Assembly (NCBI GenBank): GCA_021199375.1 | Contig: JAJQIB010000009.1 | Location: 1-64,000 of the forward strand | Source of the DNA: Ruminococcus sp. | GTDB lineage: Bacteria > Bacillota > Clostridia > Oscillospirales > Ruminococcaceae | Direction: 5' to 3' | DNA: 64,000 nucleotides | Shown here: in pieces, positions 62,881 through 64,000 of the stretch | Numbering within the stretch: position 1 is the stretch's first letter | How the letters are laid out: every line of letters begins with the position of its first letter | Notes under the pieces: model-generated | What the model was told of the DNA's origin: nothing | Seen by the model: the letters and a program-made list of their open reading frames with translations, nothing else | Databases searched by the model: none | Program-made: the position numbers and the translations under genes

Positions 62881-63377
62881 CGTCTTTCTCTCCTTGTATA
62901 TCCAAACTCACTATGATATTTGTAAACGGTATCAAGTATCACATTCGCATGTCTGACATCATATTCATTCTGCCAATCCTCTGGCTCTACATCTATTGTC
63001 AGGTCAACTCGGCTTAGTTTATACTCATACTTCTCATCAAAACCAATTAGCTCGCTAATCTGATTTTTATAAAACGTGCTAATATCGTCATTGCTAAACG
63101 AATACTCCGTCTCTTCAATCGGGTGATTATGTGAAACAGTTGCACCGATAAGCTTATCTCCTAGAGCCTCAACCTTCACATTGTTAGAAGTGCCATAAGC
63201 CCTATAAACCTCGCTGCTTTTGGTGATTATGCAGGCATGCTCAACTTTTTCATTGATAACCTCGTCTTTGAAATTATTCAAAACCTCTTGTACCTTTTCA
63301 GGGCTGTTAGCATTGATTGTTTTAACATACTTTGGTATGCTTTTCTCTATTGTATCACTATTTTCACCACTTGTCAA
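62877..63377 (-). CDS. Phage-like HNHP-motif protein, possibly 5'-truncated
   Basis: 166 aa if it starts at the TTG at 63377. The core ATVSHNHPIEETEYSFSNDD followed by IST resembles the C-terminal metal-binding-like domain found in some phage head-morphogenesis (Mu F-type) proteins, with helical flanks. No proper ATG is available near the start, and no clear ribosome site is seen. The TTG itself is also part of a TTGACA-N17-TACAAT promoter-like pair (63377 down to 63349). It may therefore be the remnant of a longer phage gene, or start further in. Confidence 0.5.
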   Translation of the reverse strand: MTSGENSDTIEKSIPKYVKTINANSPEKVQEVLNNFKDEVINEKVEHACIITKSSEVYRAYGTSNNVKVEALGDKLIGATVSHNHPIEETEYSFSNDDISTFYKNQISELIGFDEKYEYKLSRVDLTIDVEPEDWQNEYDVRHANVILDTVYKYHSEFGYTRRERR

Positions 63378-63456
63378 GTAATACTAAACGCTTTCTTAAG
63401 CTTTCTAATTAAGAGCGTTTTAATACCTATACTTGTATCGTTCTTTACCTCTCTTA

Positions 63457-63588
63457 TCACCTTGTACATAACCACACTGTAAAAAGTGCCGTTGCAAAGC
63501 TTACAAACGCATTCCAAATAAAGCTTATTATCGCTTTATTCTGCCGCTCGATTTTATCATCAAATTCAATTTGCTTTTTGTTTGGCAT
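63457..63588 (-). CDS. Small single-pass membrane protein
   Basis: 43 aa. A charged N-terminus (MPNKKQIEFDDKIERQNK) is followed by one hydrophobic helix (AIISFIWNAFVSFATALFT) and ends CTR. TAGGAGGA lies 6 bases before the ATG, an excellent ribosome site. The function is unknown; the shape resembles small phage or toxin-antitoxin membrane proteins, but no partner is recognised. Direct repeats lie just upstream. Confidence 0.6.
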   Translation of the reverse strand: MPNKKQIEFDDKIERQNKAIISFIWNAFVSFATALFTVWLCTR

Positions 63589-63599
63589 GGTGTTCCTCC

Positions 63600-63627
63600 T
63601 AGTTCGTTTAGTTCGTTTAGTTCGCAA
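63600..63627. repeat. Three tandem 9-bp repeats
   Basis: TAGTTCGTT repeated twice plus a partial third copy, directly before the ribosome site of the small membrane protein; possibly a regulatory site. Confidence 0.6.
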
Positions 63628-63638
63628 ATTCAACTCGC

Positions 63639-63675
63639 TTTGACCTCATAGGTCAAACTGCGGTCATGTACGGTC
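63639..63675. promoter_or_regulatory. GGTCA inverted and direct repeats
   Basis: TTTGACC-TCATA-GGTCAAA is a perfect inverted repeat (63639-63657). Two further GGTCA words follow at 63662 and 63671, about one helical turn apart. This is a plausible operator array for the genes to the left. Confidence 0.4.
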
Positions 63676-63798
63676 ATAATTAGAAAGACTAGATATAACA
63701 TTAGACTGATATATCACAGTTTAAAACCATGGTAATTGGATTTCCATAGGGCAAATTTAAACTTGTATTTTACTCCTCCTATTTTTGGATATAAAAAT

Positions 63799-63824
63799 AA
63801 CACCCACACGGTAGTGTGAGTGCT
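63799..63824 (-). terminator. Terminator of the zinc-ribbon gene
   Basis: Minus strand AGCACTCACAC and GTGTGGGTGTT (with G-U pairs), followed by ATTTTTAT. Confidence 0.75.
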
Positions 63825-63839
63825 AAAAAAACTTGTTGG

Positions 63840-64000
63840 TTATTCGATGTCAATTATTTTCTGTTCGTGAACATAACCTCTGCAATCTGGATTTGAACAA
63901 TGAAAATAATTAGATGTAGATATGTTTTCACCACTCACATCAAAATAATCCTTGTTACACACCGGGCATTTAATTTTCTCGCCTTTGCGAAGCCTTTCAA
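63840..64000 (-). CDS. Zinc-ribbon protein, partial at window edge
   Basis: The last 52 codons of a gene whose start lies beyond 64000. Two Cys pairs, CPVC and CSNPDC, around a 20-odd-residue spacer form a zinc ribbon, and it ends HEQKIIDIE. Such ribbons occur in small phage or mobile-element proteins and some regulators. No family can be assigned from the fragment. Confidence 0.65.
   Translation of the reverse strand, partial: ERLRKGEKIKCPVCNKDYFDVSGENISTSNYFHCSNPDCRGYVHEQKIIDIE

Noticed and set aside
63237-63482. Plus-strand hydrophobic frame
   Set aside because: Antisense to the HNHP gene and the small membrane protein; no ribosome site.
63639-63675. CtsR heat-shock operator
   Set aside because: The GGTCA words are not spaced as the CtsR heptad tandem and no heat-shock gene follows; kept only as an unassigned repeat array.
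1-64000. CRISPR arrays, transposases, integrases
   Set aside because: No regularly spaced repeat-spacer pattern and no recognisable recombinase were seen; the tandem repeats found are adjacent units without spacers.

Overview
The window reads as a chromosome segment of an anaerobic, low-to-mid GC, gut-type clostridium, most likely Ruminococcaceae/Oscillospiraceae. The evidence is the clostridial gene orders dgt-dnaG-rpoD, SRP RNA-dnaX-ybaB-recR and yaaO-darA-holB-ricT, an oxygen-sensitive 2-hydroxyacyl-CoA dehydratase/activase pair, surface proteins ending in an NPATG sorting signal, BspA-type LRR proteins with Fn3 domains, and glycan-active enzymes. The species cannot be named from the sequence alone.

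Layout. 1-7.2 kb: coaBC (with an odd active-site residue), a GH36 alpha-galactosidase, lnt, cca and a VanZ-like gene. 7.2-10.4 kb: a heat-shock block, with a perfect CIRCE operator and long leader before hsp20, convergent to a ClpC-type ATPase. 10.5-14.8 kb: a two-gene activase/dehydratase-like operon. 15-21.5 kb: a polysaccharide deacetylase, a chemoreceptor, 6-phosphofructokinase and an apparently cytoplasmic GH74-like protein. 21.5-25.7 kb: two paralogous, very acidic wall-anchored proteins with matching promoters. 25.9-28.2 kb: a WYL regulator and DUF896 gene, divergent from a small operon whose promoter is flanked by two LexA-type SOS boxes. 28.2-41.8 kb: housekeeping genes (replication, c-di-AMP receptor, Lon, EngB, primase, sigma factor, L31).

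41.8-51.2 kb: a two-component system, a probable free-standing structured RNA, a lipoprotein, the NAD salvage genes pncA and pncB, tRNA-Ser(CGA), and SRP RNA followed by dnaX-ybaB-recR. 51.2-56.3 kb: a two-gene c-di-GMP module. It consists of a GGDEF protein with a LacI-type ligand-binding domain but no DNA-binding domain, and an EAL protein with a beta-solenoid tail. 56.5-60.3 kb: a large lipoprotein, a small RNA candidate and an LRR/Fn3 secreted protein. 60.4-64 kb: accessory DNA with a DUF262/DUF1524 (GmrSD-type) restriction gene broken by two frameshifts, phage-like or small ORFs, and a partial zinc-ribbon gene at the edge.

Functional links. lnt fits the two lipoproteins seen here. cca fits a tRNA gene that lacks an encoded CCA. 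The GH36, GH74-like and sugar-sensor-like GGDEF proteins suggest a plant-glycan lifestyle in which ligand sensing feeds c-di-GMP. No complete novel defence system or CRISPR array was found. The strongest candidates for undescribed biology are the c-di-GMP pair, the SOS-controlled sigma-like operon, the structured RNA at about 43.9-44.1 kb, and the paired acidic surface proteins.
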